Shown piece after piece: positions 27,067-36,155 of a DNA stretch of 64,000 nt; position 1 is the first letter of the stretch, and every line of letters starts with the position of its first letter. The stretch is taken from assembly GCA_963792705.1 (NCBI GenBank), contig CAWBXD010000009.1:1-64000 (forward strand), given 5' to 3'. The notes under the pieces were generated by a model. It saw only the letters and a list, made by a program, of their open reading frames with translations. It was not told where the DNA came from and did not search any database. This DNA comes from JBBQVS01 sp963792705 (lineage in GTDB: Bacteria; Chloroflexota; Ktedonobacteria; Ktedonobacterales; Ktedonobacteraceae). Both the position numbers and the translations under genes were made by a program.

Positions 27067-28119
27067 CTAGTTAGTTACATCCCGACGAACGGTTACAATA
27101 CATGATACAACGAGGAAGACGACCATGTACACCGCTAGTACCGTCCAAGAATGGACATCGGACAAGCTTCCTGGGTCACTGCCAAAGAGAATATGTTTCT
27201 GATTCTGGACCAGACTACCAACGTTGTTGTAGATGAAGTAATCGGGTATGGCATTCACGAAATCGTGTACCTGACCCGTCATGCTTTGTGTGACAAGGTA
27301 GATAATCCGTGTCAGGATAGGCTCGACAAAGAACCAGACTATCGCTCCAACAATGCCCACAACCGTGGCACGACCTATAACGCCTAAAGTGAGTGCAACA
27401 ATTGAATAGACAAACCATGTGAGCATTATAAACAGGATGTACAGGACCATATGTCCAGACCAGCTAGAAGTAAAGAAGCCGTATGTCGGCGCGATACCAG
27501 TAACGGTATTGAATAAGAGTCCGGCGAGTATGCCCGCCACAGCAAGTACCAGCACACCTAGAATGATACACACAATAAGCGCAAGAATCTTAGCAAAGAG
27601 AAATTGCAGACGCGTCGGGCCGCGTGTGAACATCAGACGTACTGTGCCCAAGCTATATTCGCCGCCAACGATTGTTCCCATCAACACCATTGCTAGAATA
27701 GCAAGAAAATTGAACAGCACAAAACCTACGTTATCCAACGAACCAGGAAGCGTCAAGTTGTTAGAGTCGCTTACCACACGTCGGTGTTTGGCTTGCTCTA
27801 ACTGTGTTGAATTCAACGGCTGCTTCACACAAAATTCGCTTTGAATATTAGGAGCGCAAATTGGTGGCTGAAACGATGATGCCGCTCTGTTGGCATCAGT
27901 CCACGCAAAGAGACCGAATAGAAAGAAGATGCCCACCATGAACAAGAGGCCAAACCCAAGCAGGGCCTTCGACATAAAGCGACGCCGTATCTTGTACAAT
28001 TCCATCGCCGTCAAACGCAACAGCACGCTGACATAATCTTGCCTACCCATAACTACCGAAGAGGTACGCCTGGGACTAGCACCATTCAATTCTGGTAATG
28101 ATTGTTGTATTGTAGCCAT
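27067..28119 (-). CDS. ABC-2 type transporter permease
   Basis: 350 residues: a cytoplasmic N-terminus with a juxtamembrane helix (LTAMELYKIRRRFMSKALLG), one membrane segment, an external loop with Cys residues (about 75-105), and then five membrane segments. The GGEYSLGTVRLMFTRGPTR segment is the standard ABC-2 permease signature after the second helix. It pairs with the ATPase gene 32 bp upstream in the same operon. Such exporters are often used for antibiotics, lipids or lantibiotic immunity; the substrate is not deducible. Confidence 0.9.
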   Translation of the reverse strand: MATIQQSLPELNGASPRRTSSVVMGRQDYVSVLLRLTAMELYKIRRRFMSKALLGFGLLFMVGIFFLFGLFAWTDANRAASSFQPPICAPNIQSEFCVKQPLNSTQLEQAKHRRVVSDSNNLTLPGSLDNVGFVLFNFLAILAMVLMGTIVGGEYSLGTVRLMFTRGPTRLQFLFAKILALIVCIILGVLVLAVAGILAGLLFNTVTGIAPTYGFFTSSWSGHMVLYILFIMLTWFVYSIVALTLGVIGRATVVGIVGAIVWFFVEPILTRIIYLVTQSMTGQVHDFVNAIPDYFIYNNVGSLVQNQKHILFGSDPGSLSDVHSWTVLAVYMVVFLVVSCIVTVRRDVTN

Positions 28120-28151
28120 TATATTCTTCTCGCTTTCCTCATATATATTTG

Positions 28152-29168
28152 TTATTGTGCGGGTGCGCCGGATAGGGCAGCCATACCACGATGTGTGCCT
28201 TCTGGCGCGGCAGTCAACGCCAAGAAAATCTCCTCCAGGCTAGCTTGTACCGGATGCATCTCAGCAATAAAGAGGTTGCGCTGGGCCAGCAATGCTGTAA
28301 TCTCAGAGGAACGAGATGCTGGCGCATCAATACGCAACACAGGCTTGTTCTGTTCGCTACTATCTATGCTGACCGCATTCAACCATGTCGCAATGCCCTC
28401 TTTCGCTTTTTGGAGTGTCAACAGTGCCGCTTGTGTCTCATCGGACGTGTTGAGCCGTACTACAATCTGCTCACCTTGCCGCACAAGGTCTTGTATATTG
28501 CCTTGTTTGAGCAAGCGACCCTTTTGCAGAATGGCAACCCGGTTACATATCTGTTGCACTTCATAAAGAATGTGGCTCGACACAAAAATGGTTTTGCCTA
28601 ACGAGGCAAGACGTTGAAGCAATAAACGAATCTCATGTACGCCTGCTGGATCAAGACCGTTAGTCGGTTCATCGAGGAGTACCAATTCGGGATCGGTAAG
28701 TAGTGCGGCTCCAATACCCAGGCGTTGTTTCATGCCTAGCGAATATTTGCGGAAGGCATCGTTGGCCTGTCCACGCAGATCGACGATATCCAGTACCTCT
28801 TCGATACGCTGATTGCTCGCCTTGCCTAGCTTCATACCAGAGCCAGCCGCTACCGAGCGTAGGTTATCAATGCCCGATAGATAAGGATAAAAAACGGGTG
28901 TTTCGATGATCGCGCCGAGGCGTGGCAGAATTGCTTGCATGTGAGTGCTGTTGTCCATACCAAAAATGGAGATGGAGCCAGAGGTTGGGCGGATTAGACC
29001 AAGCAACATACGAATTGTTGTTGTCTTGCCCGACCCATTGGGACCAAGAAAGCCGAACACGTCTCCACGCATGACCTCAAGTTCCAGGTTGTTGACCGCT
29101 ACTAAACTGCCAAATGTTTTTGTAAGCTCTTTTGTGTGAATAACACTTGAATTGCTATTACTAACCAT
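28152..29168 (-). CDS. ABC transporter ATP-binding protein
   Basis: 338 residues from the ATG at 29168, which has AGGAG at the right distance; the ATG two codons upstream is too close to it. Walker A GPNGSGKTT, signature YSLGMKQRL, Walker B LVLLDEPTNGLDP and the H-loop SSHIL place it in the CcmA/DrrA-type family that drives ABC-2 permeases. A C-terminal extension of about 100 residues follows the ATPase core. Forms the exporter with the next gene downstream. Confidence 0.93.
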   Translation of the reverse strand: MVSNSNSSVIHTKELTKTFGSLVAVNNLELEVMRGDVFGFLGPNGSGKTTTIRMLLGLIRPTSGSISIFGMDNSTHMQAILPRLGAIIETPVFYPYLSGIDNLRSVAAGSGMKLGKASNQRIEEVLDIVDLRGQANDAFRKYSLGMKQRLGIGAALLTDPELVLLDEPTNGLDPAGVHEIRLLLQRLASLGKTIFVSSHILYEVQQICNRVAILQKGRLLKQGNIQDLVRQGEQIVVRLNTSDETQAALLTLQKAKEGIATWLNAVSIDSSEQNKPVLRIDAPASRSSEITALLAQRNLFIAEMHPVQASLEEIFLALTAAPEGTHRGMAALSGAPAQ

Positions 29169-29199
29169 GTACATCTCTCCTGTTTCATGAAACACTGTC

Positions 29200-29817
29200 T
29201 TACATATGTGTAAGTAACAAAACAAAGAATACTATCGACGTGATGATATGAATGAGCCGAGCCTTTTTAAAGCTAGGTCGTTTATGCACAACATACTCAA
29301 TCCAGATACCAAAGCCAATCAAGTATGCAAGAATTGCCCATGCGATAAGGCCCGTTATTAACTCTGTCTGCGATATGGTCGTAAGACGGGGCAGATAGGA
29401 GACTGCATGGGCTGTCGCGGTAATGAGGACAAGCCAGCCGAAAAACTGATGATGCTTACGCAAGAAAAGCAGCATACTGCGCGAACTTGTCACCACAAAG
29501 GGCAAAGTGCGCTTTTTGATGAACACGTACCATTGACGCATTGTCCACTGTGCGGCGGCATCAACGGCAATCAGAAACGCAAAGATGCCAAGCAAACTCC
29601 CTACGTTAAATGCTGATAACTGCTGTGGTGCAATGATAGAAACACAGGTCAACCCGCTTACAACTATGATCAATGCGCCAATCACCCATGTTGTCCAATT
29701 TACTGAAATGTGCAGTACACGCAATACACCGTAACTGCCAAGCAAGACGAAAAAGTCTACTGTAGCAAGAACAAACAGAATAGGAGTAAGATTGAGAGCA
29801 CGTTCAAGTATAAACAC
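29200..29817 (-). CDS. Six-helix membrane protein, ferric-reductase-like
   Basis: 205 residues with about six membrane segments. The second half has HHQFFGWLVLITATAHAVSY and, near the end, KKARLIHIITSIVFFVLLLTH: His residues spaced on neighbouring helices in the manner of ferric-reductase-like transmembrane (b-type haem) domains. No FAD or NAD domain is attached, as in YedZ/MsrQ-like proteins. The GTG start at 29817 has no strong ribosome-binding site, so the true start could be downstream. The stop lies 31 bp before the ABC ATPase start, so the gene may head that operon. Confidence 0.5.
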   Translation of the reverse strand: MFILERALNLTPILFVLATVDFFVLLGSYGVLRVLHISVNWTTWVIGALIIVVSGLTCVSIIAPQQLSAFNVGSLLGIFAFLIAVDAAAQWTMRQWYVFIKKRTLPFVVTSSRSMLLFLRKHHQFFGWLVLITATAHAVSYLPRLTTISQTELITGLIAWAILAYLIGFGIWIEYVVHKRPSFKKARLIHIITSIVFFVLLLTHM

Positions 29818-29952
29818 AGTATTGTCCTATTTAGTATTTTGAAAAGCGTTTATGGAACCAGTTGTTCCATAGTGGCTGATACGAGGAGTGTAACACGGCG
29901 GTGTTCAAAAGAGATCATACATGAGATTGATTGTGACTCATACTTTTGTAGG

Positions 29953-30023
29953 GTATAAAATGCACAAAAATGGATATTGGGCTGTCTGTGACAGCCCAAT
30001 ATCCATTTTTGTGCATTTTATAC
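29953..30023. terminator. 34-bp perfect hairpin at the end of hisC
   Basis: Arms 29953-29986 and 29990-30023 are perfectly complementary over 34 bp with a 3-base loop (TGT). The hisC stop codon (30018-30020 on this strand) lies inside the right arm. An A/T-rich base of the stem gives a T-rich tail in either direction. Confidence 0.85.
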
Positions 30024-31121
30024 TTGTGACAGGGCTAGTTCTAGCCTATCGGTATGTTCGGGGAGACCGACGGTAACGCGCAGGAAGTTATGCAGATAGG
30101 GATGATGAAAGTAACGCAATAGAATGCCGTGCGACTCCACCACCTCACGCACACGCTCCATTTTTACCTCTTCATCCAGCAAACGGCTAAGAATAAAGTT
30201 GCCTTGCGATGGTACAGGTTCCAGATAAGGTGAGTTGGCAAGCACCTCGAAGAGCCGTTCACGCTCTCGCACGATACGCTGTACATTCGCTAGCGTGTAA
30301 TCAAGATACTTGAGAGTTTCGATAGCGGCAATATGGCCCGCAACGTTGACCTCAAAAGGACATTGGGCACGACGCATATAGGTCACGATCCATTCAGGGA
30401 AGATACCATAGCCAATACGTAGTCCCGCGAGTCCAGCCCACTTACTGAATGTACGCATCACCACCAAATTACGATGTTGTGGTACAAGATGAGCAAGGCC
30501 ACGACGCTGGTTCGAGAACTCAACATATGCTTCATCCACCACCACAATTCGGCCTGTCTCAAGCAGCAGGAGTACATCCTCTTCACAGATAGGATTGCCA
30601 GTAGGGTTGTTAGGTGAGCAGAGCACAATCATCTTTGTTTCTGGTGTGAGAGCAGCCAGCACACTCACCACATCAACCTCATAATCTATTGTGCGTGGCA
30701 CCTCTAGCACATATGCCCCACAGAAGGTTGTGATAAATGTATAAAGCGAAAAGGTGGGAGGGCAACAAATGATAGTATCACCGACAGAAAGAAATATATG
30801 CCAGAGGAGATTAATTAGCTCGTTACTACCATGACTAACAACAATATGTTGCTCATCAACACCAACATATTCGGAAAGTGCTTGTTTGAGCAGAGTAGAG
30901 TCTGTATCAGGATAATTATTATAGCTTTCGTGCTTGCTTAATGCCTTTAATACCTGCGGAGGTGGTCCATAGGGGCTTTCATTGCTATTCAGCTTGATAA
31001 GGTCTTGTATGGGAATACCAGTACGTGCGCTAAATGTCTCTAATGACTCACCGGGAATATACGACGCCATGCGGTCCAATTCAGGACGCACATGAACGGG
31101 ACGAGTAGTAGATATATACAT
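30018..31121 (-). CDS. hisC: Histidinol-phosphate aminotransferase
   Basis: 367 residues, class I/II PLP aminotransferase fold. Visible: LNSNESPYGPPP at the substrate loop, the NNPTGNP motif, VVDEAYVEF, and the PLP Schiff-base lysine Lys227 in RTFSKWAGLAGLRIGYG. It converts imidazole-acetol phosphate to histidinol phosphate in histidine synthesis. No other his gene is adjacent, so assignment to HisC rather than a related aromatic aminotransferase rests on motif style. It follows the unknown membrane protein gene by 15 bp and probably shares its transcript. Confidence 0.88.
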   Translation of the reverse strand: MYISTTRPVHVRPELDRMASYIPGESLETFSARTGIPIQDLIKLNSNESPYGPPPQVLKALSKHESYNNYPDTDSTLLKQALSEYVGVDEQHIVVSHGSNELINLLWHIFLSVGDTIICCPPTFSLYTFITTFCGAYVLEVPRTIDYEVDVVSVLAALTPETKMIVLCSPNNPTGNPICEEDVLLLLETGRIVVVDEAYVEFSNQRRGLAHLVPQHRNLVVMRTFSKWAGLAGLRIGYGIFPEWIVTYMRRAQCPFEVNVAGHIAAIETLKYLDYTLANVQRIVRERERLFEVLANSPYLEPVPSQGNFILSRLLDEEVKMERVREVVESHGILLRYFHHPYLHNFLRVTVGLPEHTDRLELALSQV

Positions 31122-31136
31122 GGTTTATCCTATTTA

Positions 31137-32303
31137 TTATTCGGCGTCGGCATCGACGAAAATTTGTGCTGGTCTACGGATAAGTGAGCTACGTGGACCA
31201 AAACCGCCAGTAGTTCCTTGCCCTCCTGAGCTGTTACCAAAAGATGTTGTAGTATTGTTTGCTCCATTGAAACGCTTCGTCGAAGATTGTACAGCAGGCT
31301 GTCCGTTGGGTGTCTCTGAAGAACGTTCGGCATCGACGACCTGCACCATCTCAAAGCCACGACGCAGAGTCATCATATCACGCATAAAACAGGCGACAGC
31401 GGAGGCTGCCGAGCCTTTTTCCTTTGATGTATCATAACGACGCGCGGTAGCTTCACCAGCAGCCTGTGCAGCTTTTGCCATCGGGTCTGATGTTTTAGCA
31501 GCATAAGCATCCTGAAAAATGTCATCCCAACTACCCCATCTACCACGCAGAGGTTTCCATCCAAGCTGGCTATCGCTGACAGTACGCCACTTCTCCTCGG
31601 TAAACTGTATCCAATCGTCTAACAGGCGTGTGTACGCTGCAACCTGCTGGCGCAGACGCTCTTCCTCTTCTGAGGGACGCTGAGGAAAACTTTGTGGTAA
31701 ACCATCGGTTTGGGGAAAACCTGTCTGTGGTTGACCAGAATACTGGCCGGAAAACATATTTTGCTGTGATGAGTTGCCGTTGAAGTATGCGGCACTGAGT
31801 CCTGGGAACATACCAGTATTAGCTAACGAGGCAAAATCAGGAGCCATTTGACCATTTGGCATACTTAACAATGGCACCTCTGTTCCTGCCGCAAGCTCAC
31901 CAATCACCTGAATACCACTAGCACCAAGAGAGGGACTCATCAGAGCGGTACCGTCTTGCAGCATAATACCTTCTGACAGAGAGGGCAACCCACCAATCAC
32001 AATTTCTTCGTGTCCAACAGCATCGAGAATGCGCCATGCTAGACGTGGATGTTTGGCAGCCCACCAGACGCGACGCGAAATGAACGTAGAAGCAAAGGTG
32101 AAATTTACCACGAGCCAAACAACACCACGTACCGCCAACCAGTTGAGAAGCCCAACAATGATAATCGAGTACCAAGCATCAGGCTGGCCCACTTCCTCAA
32201 TGAAGGTTAGTACAGCGGCAACGGTTAGGCTTGGGTCACGTAACGGATTTATAAAATCTATGATACGCCAGAACCATGTCCTCCGGCCTTTCTTCTCTTC
32301 CAC
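31137..32303 (-). CDS. Membrane-associated protein of unknown function
   Basis: 388 residues. I place the start at the GTG at 32303 because GAGGAG stands nine bases before it; the frame is open further upstream without a ribosome-binding site. A short charged N-terminus is followed by two membrane segments (about 35-80: AWYSIIIVGLLNWLAVRGVV), then a soluble Gln/Gly/Phe-rich middle (FSGQYSGQPQTGFPQT) and an alpha-helical domain with conserved-looking WIQFTEEKWRTVSDSQLGWK. The tail is Asn/Gly-rich. I do not recognise a family. It lies 15 bp before hisC, a co-transcription with no obvious functional reason. Confidence 0.65.
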   Translation of the reverse strand: MEEKKGRRTWFWRIIDFINPLRDPSLTVAAVLTFIEEVGQPDAWYSIIIVGLLNWLAVRGVVWLVVNFTFASTFISRRVWWAAKHPRLAWRILDAVGHEEIVIGGLPSLSEGIMLQDGTALMSPSLGASGIQVIGELAAGTEVPLLSMPNGQMAPDFASLANTGMFPGLSAAYFNGNSSQQNMFSGQYSGQPQTGFPQTDGLPQSFPQRPSEEEERLRQQVAAYTRLLDDWIQFTEEKWRTVSDSQLGWKPLRGRWGSWDDIFQDAYAAKTSDPMAKAAQAAGEATARRYDTSKEKGSAASAVACFMRDMMTLRRGFEMVQVVDAERSSETPNGQPAVQSSTKRFNGANNTTTSFGNSSGGQGTTGGFGPRSSLIRRPAQIFVDADAE

Positions 32304-32918
32304 GCTGTTGTGCTCCTCTCGATAATACGTTGCTTTGACGGGTGCTTCTTTGTTCTTCCCGTGGCAGATAGTAGCATGTTGCTTCCCTCTCTGCAAGATA
32401 TAGGGAATTATGGGTACTATTGCTCTTTAGGTTTCATGTATTTCTCTTTAAGTAGAACGTTTCTTCCTCCCTTCTGTCGTGCAAATGGGACCTTCGTACT
32501 GTCATGTCCTTTCTTTTACAAATGTAATATTGTGTGTAAACAATGCGAACACGAAATATTGTATGGTTTTGAGTCGAATAGGGCTTTGTCAAACGTGTCA
32601 AGAAATGGAAAAGCTTTTCGCGTTGATTGACTAACCATTTGACGTTTTACAACACATGAATACGTATCATGAAAAGGCCATATAACGTAGATGACTAGAA
32701 ATTAGGAGGCGTTATATGGTACCATATTCTATGGTGCCTGTTTGTCTTAGTACCTACGTATCTCACCATACGTGATGTTGTGTTTTCTCGTGTCAGAACA
32801 GTTTCAGACCGTGCTATATACGTCTTCTTGGCGGGAGCGATGTTGCACCTGTAGGTTCCCACGGAATCCACGGTCTTAAGGCTTAGAGCAGGATACACCT
32901 GTTAGAAAGGATATATTC
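32304..32918. other. Divergent promoter region before otsA
   Basis: 615 bp between the unknown membrane protein and otsA, mostly AT-rich. It contains a perfect 14-bp palindrome ATATGGTACCATAT at 32714-32727 and a near-palindrome around CATGAATACGTATCATG (about 32656-32672), either of which could be an operator. No open frame has a plausible start signal. AAAGGA before 32919 is the otsA ribosome-binding site. Confidence 0.45.
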
Positions 32919-34505
32919 ATGCCAACGCGCATGACGATAAGCGCAACTCCTCCACAGTTATTGCATGCTCATCGACTCATTATGGCTTCCAATCGTGGCC
33001 CCGTCGAATTTCAGTTGAGTCAAGACAAAACACTCAAACCTCGACGTGGTGCGGGCGGCATGGTAACTGCCCTTGTTGAGGCAGGAAACCGCATGGATGT
33101 GACATGGGTGGCAATGACGATGACCGAGGGGGATCGTGTGGCGGTCAAGGAGGCACAACGTAACGGGGGCATTCTTCGCTCGCCCATTCGCGGTCAGAAG
33201 ATGGACCTTCGCTATGTTGCCATTCCCAAAGGCGCATATCGCAAACACTATGAGAAGGTCAGCAATGAGCTTCTCTGGTTTTTACAGCACTACTTGTACG
33301 ACCCAACTCAGGACTCGGCCTCAGCAAACCAGCTACAAGACGATTGGAATAACGGCTATCGTGTCGCAAATCAGGCTATCGCCGATGAGGTAAACGCTGA
33401 GATTGATCGTGACACAACCACTCCAGTTGTTATGCTTCATGATTATCATCTCTACCTGGCACCAGCGATGATCCGCAAGGTTCATCCAGAGATTATCATG
33501 CAGCAATTCATTCACATTCCCTGGCCTGATATCCGTTGTTGGCATTTCTTGCCCAGCAATATCGCTCATGACATCTATACAGGTCTCATAGGAAACGACA
33601 TCATTGGTTTCCAGACGGACCGAGATGCCCGTAATTTCCTTGAGGGTGCGCGTACACTTCTCGACGATGCAGAGGTTGATTTCGAGGAAGGCACCATCTG
33701 CTGGCAGGGGCGTTGTACTCTTGCACGCGCCTATCCCATCTCAATTTCTGTGACGGAAGAGCGTCGTGTTGTTAATAGTGTCGCAGGCAAACGAGCTGGC
33801 GACAAAATTCTACCGTTGTTACGCGAACACACGATTATGCGCGTGGACCGCATTGAACCAACTAAAAACATTCTGCGTGGCTTTCAGGCGTATGACAAAA
33901 TGCTTGAAGATCATCCCGAACTGCATGGCAAGGTAACATTCCTGGCCTTTCTTGTCCCATCACGCCAATCACTGCCCATCTACCGCCGTTATAGTGCGGA
34001 CGTGATGGATGCAATGCATGCGATCAATCAGAAGTACGGCACCGAAGACTGGACACCTGTTCACGATTTTTGCGATAATGATCGCACACGCGCACTTGCC
34101 GCAATGCAATATTATGATGTGTTGCTGGTCAACCCGATTATTGATGGCATGAATCTGGTCGCCAAAGAGGGGCCAGCAGTCAACCAGCGCGATGGTGTGC
34201 TGGTGCTTTCGCGCACAGCAGGCGCATTTCAGCAACTCGCGAAGGGGTCAATCCCCACGTCCCCAACCGATGTCAACGAGACAGCACAAGCCCTCTACAA
34301 AGCTGTGACGCTTTCCAAAGAAGAGCGACATACCAAAGCTATGATTGCACGACAAGCAGTAGAGCGGAGTGACCTTAACACATGGTTGACAAAACAGATT
34401 AACGATATCAACGAACTCGTAGACCGCGCGGCTGCAGCAACTGCCGTGCCTCTCGTAGCGCATCGTACAACGACAGACGACGAGATAGTTGCTAGTGTAA
34501 GCTAG
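32919..34505 (+). CDS. otsA: Trehalose-6-phosphate synthase (GT20)
   Basis: 528 residues. Transfers glucose from a nucleotide sugar to glucose-6-phosphate. Family features: IMASNRGPVEF with the RRGAGGMVTAL loop at the N-terminus, the HDYHLYLAPAMIRK region, IPWPDIRCWHFLP, LIGNDIIGFQTDRDARNF, VDRIEPTKNI and the donor-binding DGMNLVAKEGPA. The trehalose-phosphatase gene lies directly beyond it on the opposite strand, which supports trehalose rather than another GT20 product. Trehalose protects against drying, in keeping with a soil, spore-forming lifestyle. The C-terminal 40 residues are Ala/Thr-rich. Confidence 0.93.
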   Translation: MPTRMTISATPPQLLHAHRLIMASNRGPVEFQLSQDKTLKPRRGAGGMVTALVEAGNRMDVTWVAMTMTEGDRVAVKEAQRNGGILRSPIRGQKMDLRYVAIPKGAYRKHYEKVSNELLWFLQHYLYDPTQDSASANQLQDDWNNGYRVANQAIADEVNAEIDRDTTTPVVMLHDYHLYLAPAMIRKVHPEIIMQQFIHIPWPDIRCWHFLPSNIAHDIYTGLIGNDIIGFQTDRDARNFLEGARTLLDDAEVDFEEGTICWQGRCTLARAYPISISVTEERRVVNSVAGKRAGDKILPLLREHTIMRVDRIEPTKNILRGFQAYDKMLEDHPELHGKVTFLAFLVPSRQSLPIYRRYSADVMDAMHAINQKYGTEDWTPVHDFCDNDRTRALAAMQYYDVLLVNPIIDGMNLVAKEGPAVNQRDGVLVLSRTAGAFQQLAKGSIPTSPTDVNETAQALYKAVTLSKEERHTKAMIARQAVERSDLNTWLTKQINDINELVDRAAAATAVPLVAHRTTTDDEIVASVS

Positions 34506-34512
34506 AGGAGCT

Positions 34513-34563
34513 AAAAAATGGTTGCTGGTCGTAGGCTTAGCTTATGACCAGCAACCATTTTTT
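34513..34563. terminator. Bidirectional terminator between otsA and otsB
   Basis: 18-bp perfect arms (34513-34530 and 34546-34563) starting with six A and ending with six T, 15-base loop. It serves both convergent genes: otsA stops at 34505 and otsB at 34565. Confidence 0.9.
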
Positions 34564-34564
34564 G

Positions 34565-35359
34565 TTATTTTAACGTTTGTACCATTTCCTGCATAAGCTG
34601 CGCCATCCCTTCTACACCCTCCACAATAACATCTGCGTGTGCGAGCAGTTCGGGCAAGGTATCGGAATGTTTGACAACAATAGAACACGTGGCACATCCC
34701 TCTTCTCGCAATCGTTCGGCCTCTAGTATGGCATCGAGGTCTGTACGGTCATCACCAGCAAAGATAAGGCCGCGCACCCCAAAACGTTGTACATAGCTTC
34801 GTATCGCTTGCCCCTTGTTGATTGCTAATGGCGATAGCACCTCGACAACCATCTTGCCCTCACCAAGACGCATTCCAGCCTGTTGTGTTGGCTCTGTTAG
34901 CAGAGCAAGGAGTTGCTCACGTGTCTGCTCTGGATTTGCTGACCCTCGGTAATGCAGTGTGCCACCAACAGTTTTACGCTGCACAATTACCCCTGGCAAA
35001 CTATTAAGGTGTTGCTGCACAAGGTCGAGCAATTGTTTCCCTGGCTCGACATAGCGCAAGGCCTCTGGCAAGATCTGTACCTCATGTGTGCCTGGCAAGC
35101 CATCACTCCACTCTAAGCCATGTGTGCCGATGTATGTCACGTTATCAACGTTCACGATGCGTGTGCCATCACGTAGTCCACGTCCGGTCATTATGGCAAC
35201 ATGAGCATGTTGTCGCAGAGAGGCAAGCATGTCGGCAACACCAGGGTAGAGATAGGCGGCTTCTGGCGTGGGAGCGATAGGGCTAAGCGTGCCGTCGATA
35301 TCAAAAACAAGGCCAAGTGGTTGTTGTGTGAGGACCGAAGAAAGAACTGTGGATGCCAT
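34565..35359 (-). CDS. otsB: Trehalose-6-phosphate phosphatase
   Basis: 264 residues from the ATG at 35359, favoured by an upstream GGAGA; another ATG lies six codons earlier. HAD-superfamily phosphatase: motif I FDIDGTLSP with the nucleophile and acid/base aspartates, motif II IMTGRG, and motif IV FAGDDRTDLDA, plus the HGLEWSDG and LHYRGSANPE cap segments of the trehalose-phosphatase family. It hydrolyses trehalose-6-phosphate to trehalose. It converges with otsA, so the pathway genes are adjacent but transcribed separately. Confidence 0.93.
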   Translation of the reverse strand: MASTVLSSVLTQQPLGLVFDIDGTLSPIAPTPEAAYLYPGVADMLASLRQHAHVAIMTGRGLRDGTRIVNVDNVTYIGTHGLEWSDGLPGTHEVQILPEALRYVEPGKQLLDLVQQHLNSLPGVIVQRKTVGGTLHYRGSANPEQTREQLLALLTEPTQQAGMRLGEGKMVVEVLSPLAINKGQAIRSYVQRFGVRGLIFAGDDRTDLDAILEAERLREEGCATCSIVVKHSDTLPELLAHADVIVEGVEGMAQLMQEMVQTLK

Positions 35360-35421
35360 CAAAATATATTTCTCCATAAAGCATTAACGTAACATTGTTC
35401 TCTTTTATTGTCCTGTACGTG

Positions 35422-36015
35422 TCAACGTTCCTTTTGCGTAGGGGTAGAGTAGTCTGTAGCGGCGGTCAAGCCACTAAGAAATGCTTCAAGCCCTGCTTCA
35501 AAACCGCTACGTGGCTTCTGAAGCCCGAAGACATTCGCTCGCTCAAGCTCTACAAATCCATGCAAGAATGCCCACAGCGCGACGGCTACATTTGCGCTTG
35601 CCTCTGTTGACAAGCCTATCGTCTTTTCAATAAGTTCGACGACGAATATCCAAAGATGGTGTTCGGTTGTTTGTGTTCCCCCTGTCATGTCACCAGTCGT
35701 CATAATCATGGTGTATAGTGCTGGATGAGTACGAGCAAACGCTAAGTAGGCGTATGCGGCGGAGCGCAAAGCATCAATCCCCTGTTGGCCTGCTGTTGCT
35801 TCTACAAAAGTACATTGTAATTGGCGGAAACCTTCAGCCGCGATAGCTGCTTCTAGCGCAGCACGATCAGGATAATGGCGATATAATGCATGAGCCGTCA
35901 AGCCTAACTCCCTGGCTAAGACGCGCATGGAAAGTGCGTCTTCTCCATGTTGTTCAATGTAGGCAACGGCAGCCGCTAAAATTGTTTGAGCATTTGTTTT
36001 TGCAGGATATGGCAT
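35422..36015 (-). CDS. TetR-family repressor
   Basis: About 197 residues if started at MPYPAKTNAQTIL (36015); the longer frame would run into the operator palindrome and is less likely. HTH: AAVAYIEQHGEDALSMRVLA, then GLTAHALYRHYPDRAALEAA. The C-terminal region (ALRSAAYAYLAFARTHPALY, then AVALWAFLHGFVELERANVF) matches the TetR_C/WHG ligand domain. It is divergent from a short-chain dehydrogenase with about 140 bp between them that carry two matching palindromes, so it very likely controls that gene and itself. Confidence 0.9.
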   Translation of the reverse strand: MPYPAKTNAQTILAAAVAYIEQHGEDALSMRVLARELGLTAHALYRHYPDRAALEAAIAAEGFRQLQCTFVEATAGQQGIDALRSAAYAYLAFARTHPALYTMIMTTGDMTGGTQTTEHHLWIFVVELIEKTIGLSTEASANVAVALWAFLHGFVELERANVFGLQKPRSGFEAGLEAFLSGLTAATDYSTPTQKER

Positions 36016-36056
36016 AACACCATCAGTATACACCTTGACAAAGCCTAAAGGGAAGA

Positions 36057-36069
36057 TATACACTGTATA
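36057..36069. promoter_or_regulatory. Probable TetR operator half of a pair (O1)
   Basis: TATAC-ACT-GTATA, a perfect 5+3+5 palindrome within the divergent tetR/SDR region. It shares the TATAC...GTATA arms and 3-base spacer with the longer site at 36075-36095. Confidence 0.5.
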
Positions 36070-36074
36070 CCACA

Positions 36075-36095
36075 AAGATATACGGCGTATATCTT
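36075..36095. promoter_or_regulatory. Probable TetR operator (O2)
   Basis: AAGATATAC-GGC-GTATATCTT, a perfect 21-base palindrome (9-bp arms), located 61 bp before the SDR start codon and 60 bp before the chosen tetR start. The size and symmetry suit a TetR dimer. Confidence 0.6.
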
Positions 36096-36155
36096 CCTGA
36101 GTGTCTACGAAATAAAGCGAAAATTATAGATATTAAGAGGTGAGGAGAATAGCTT

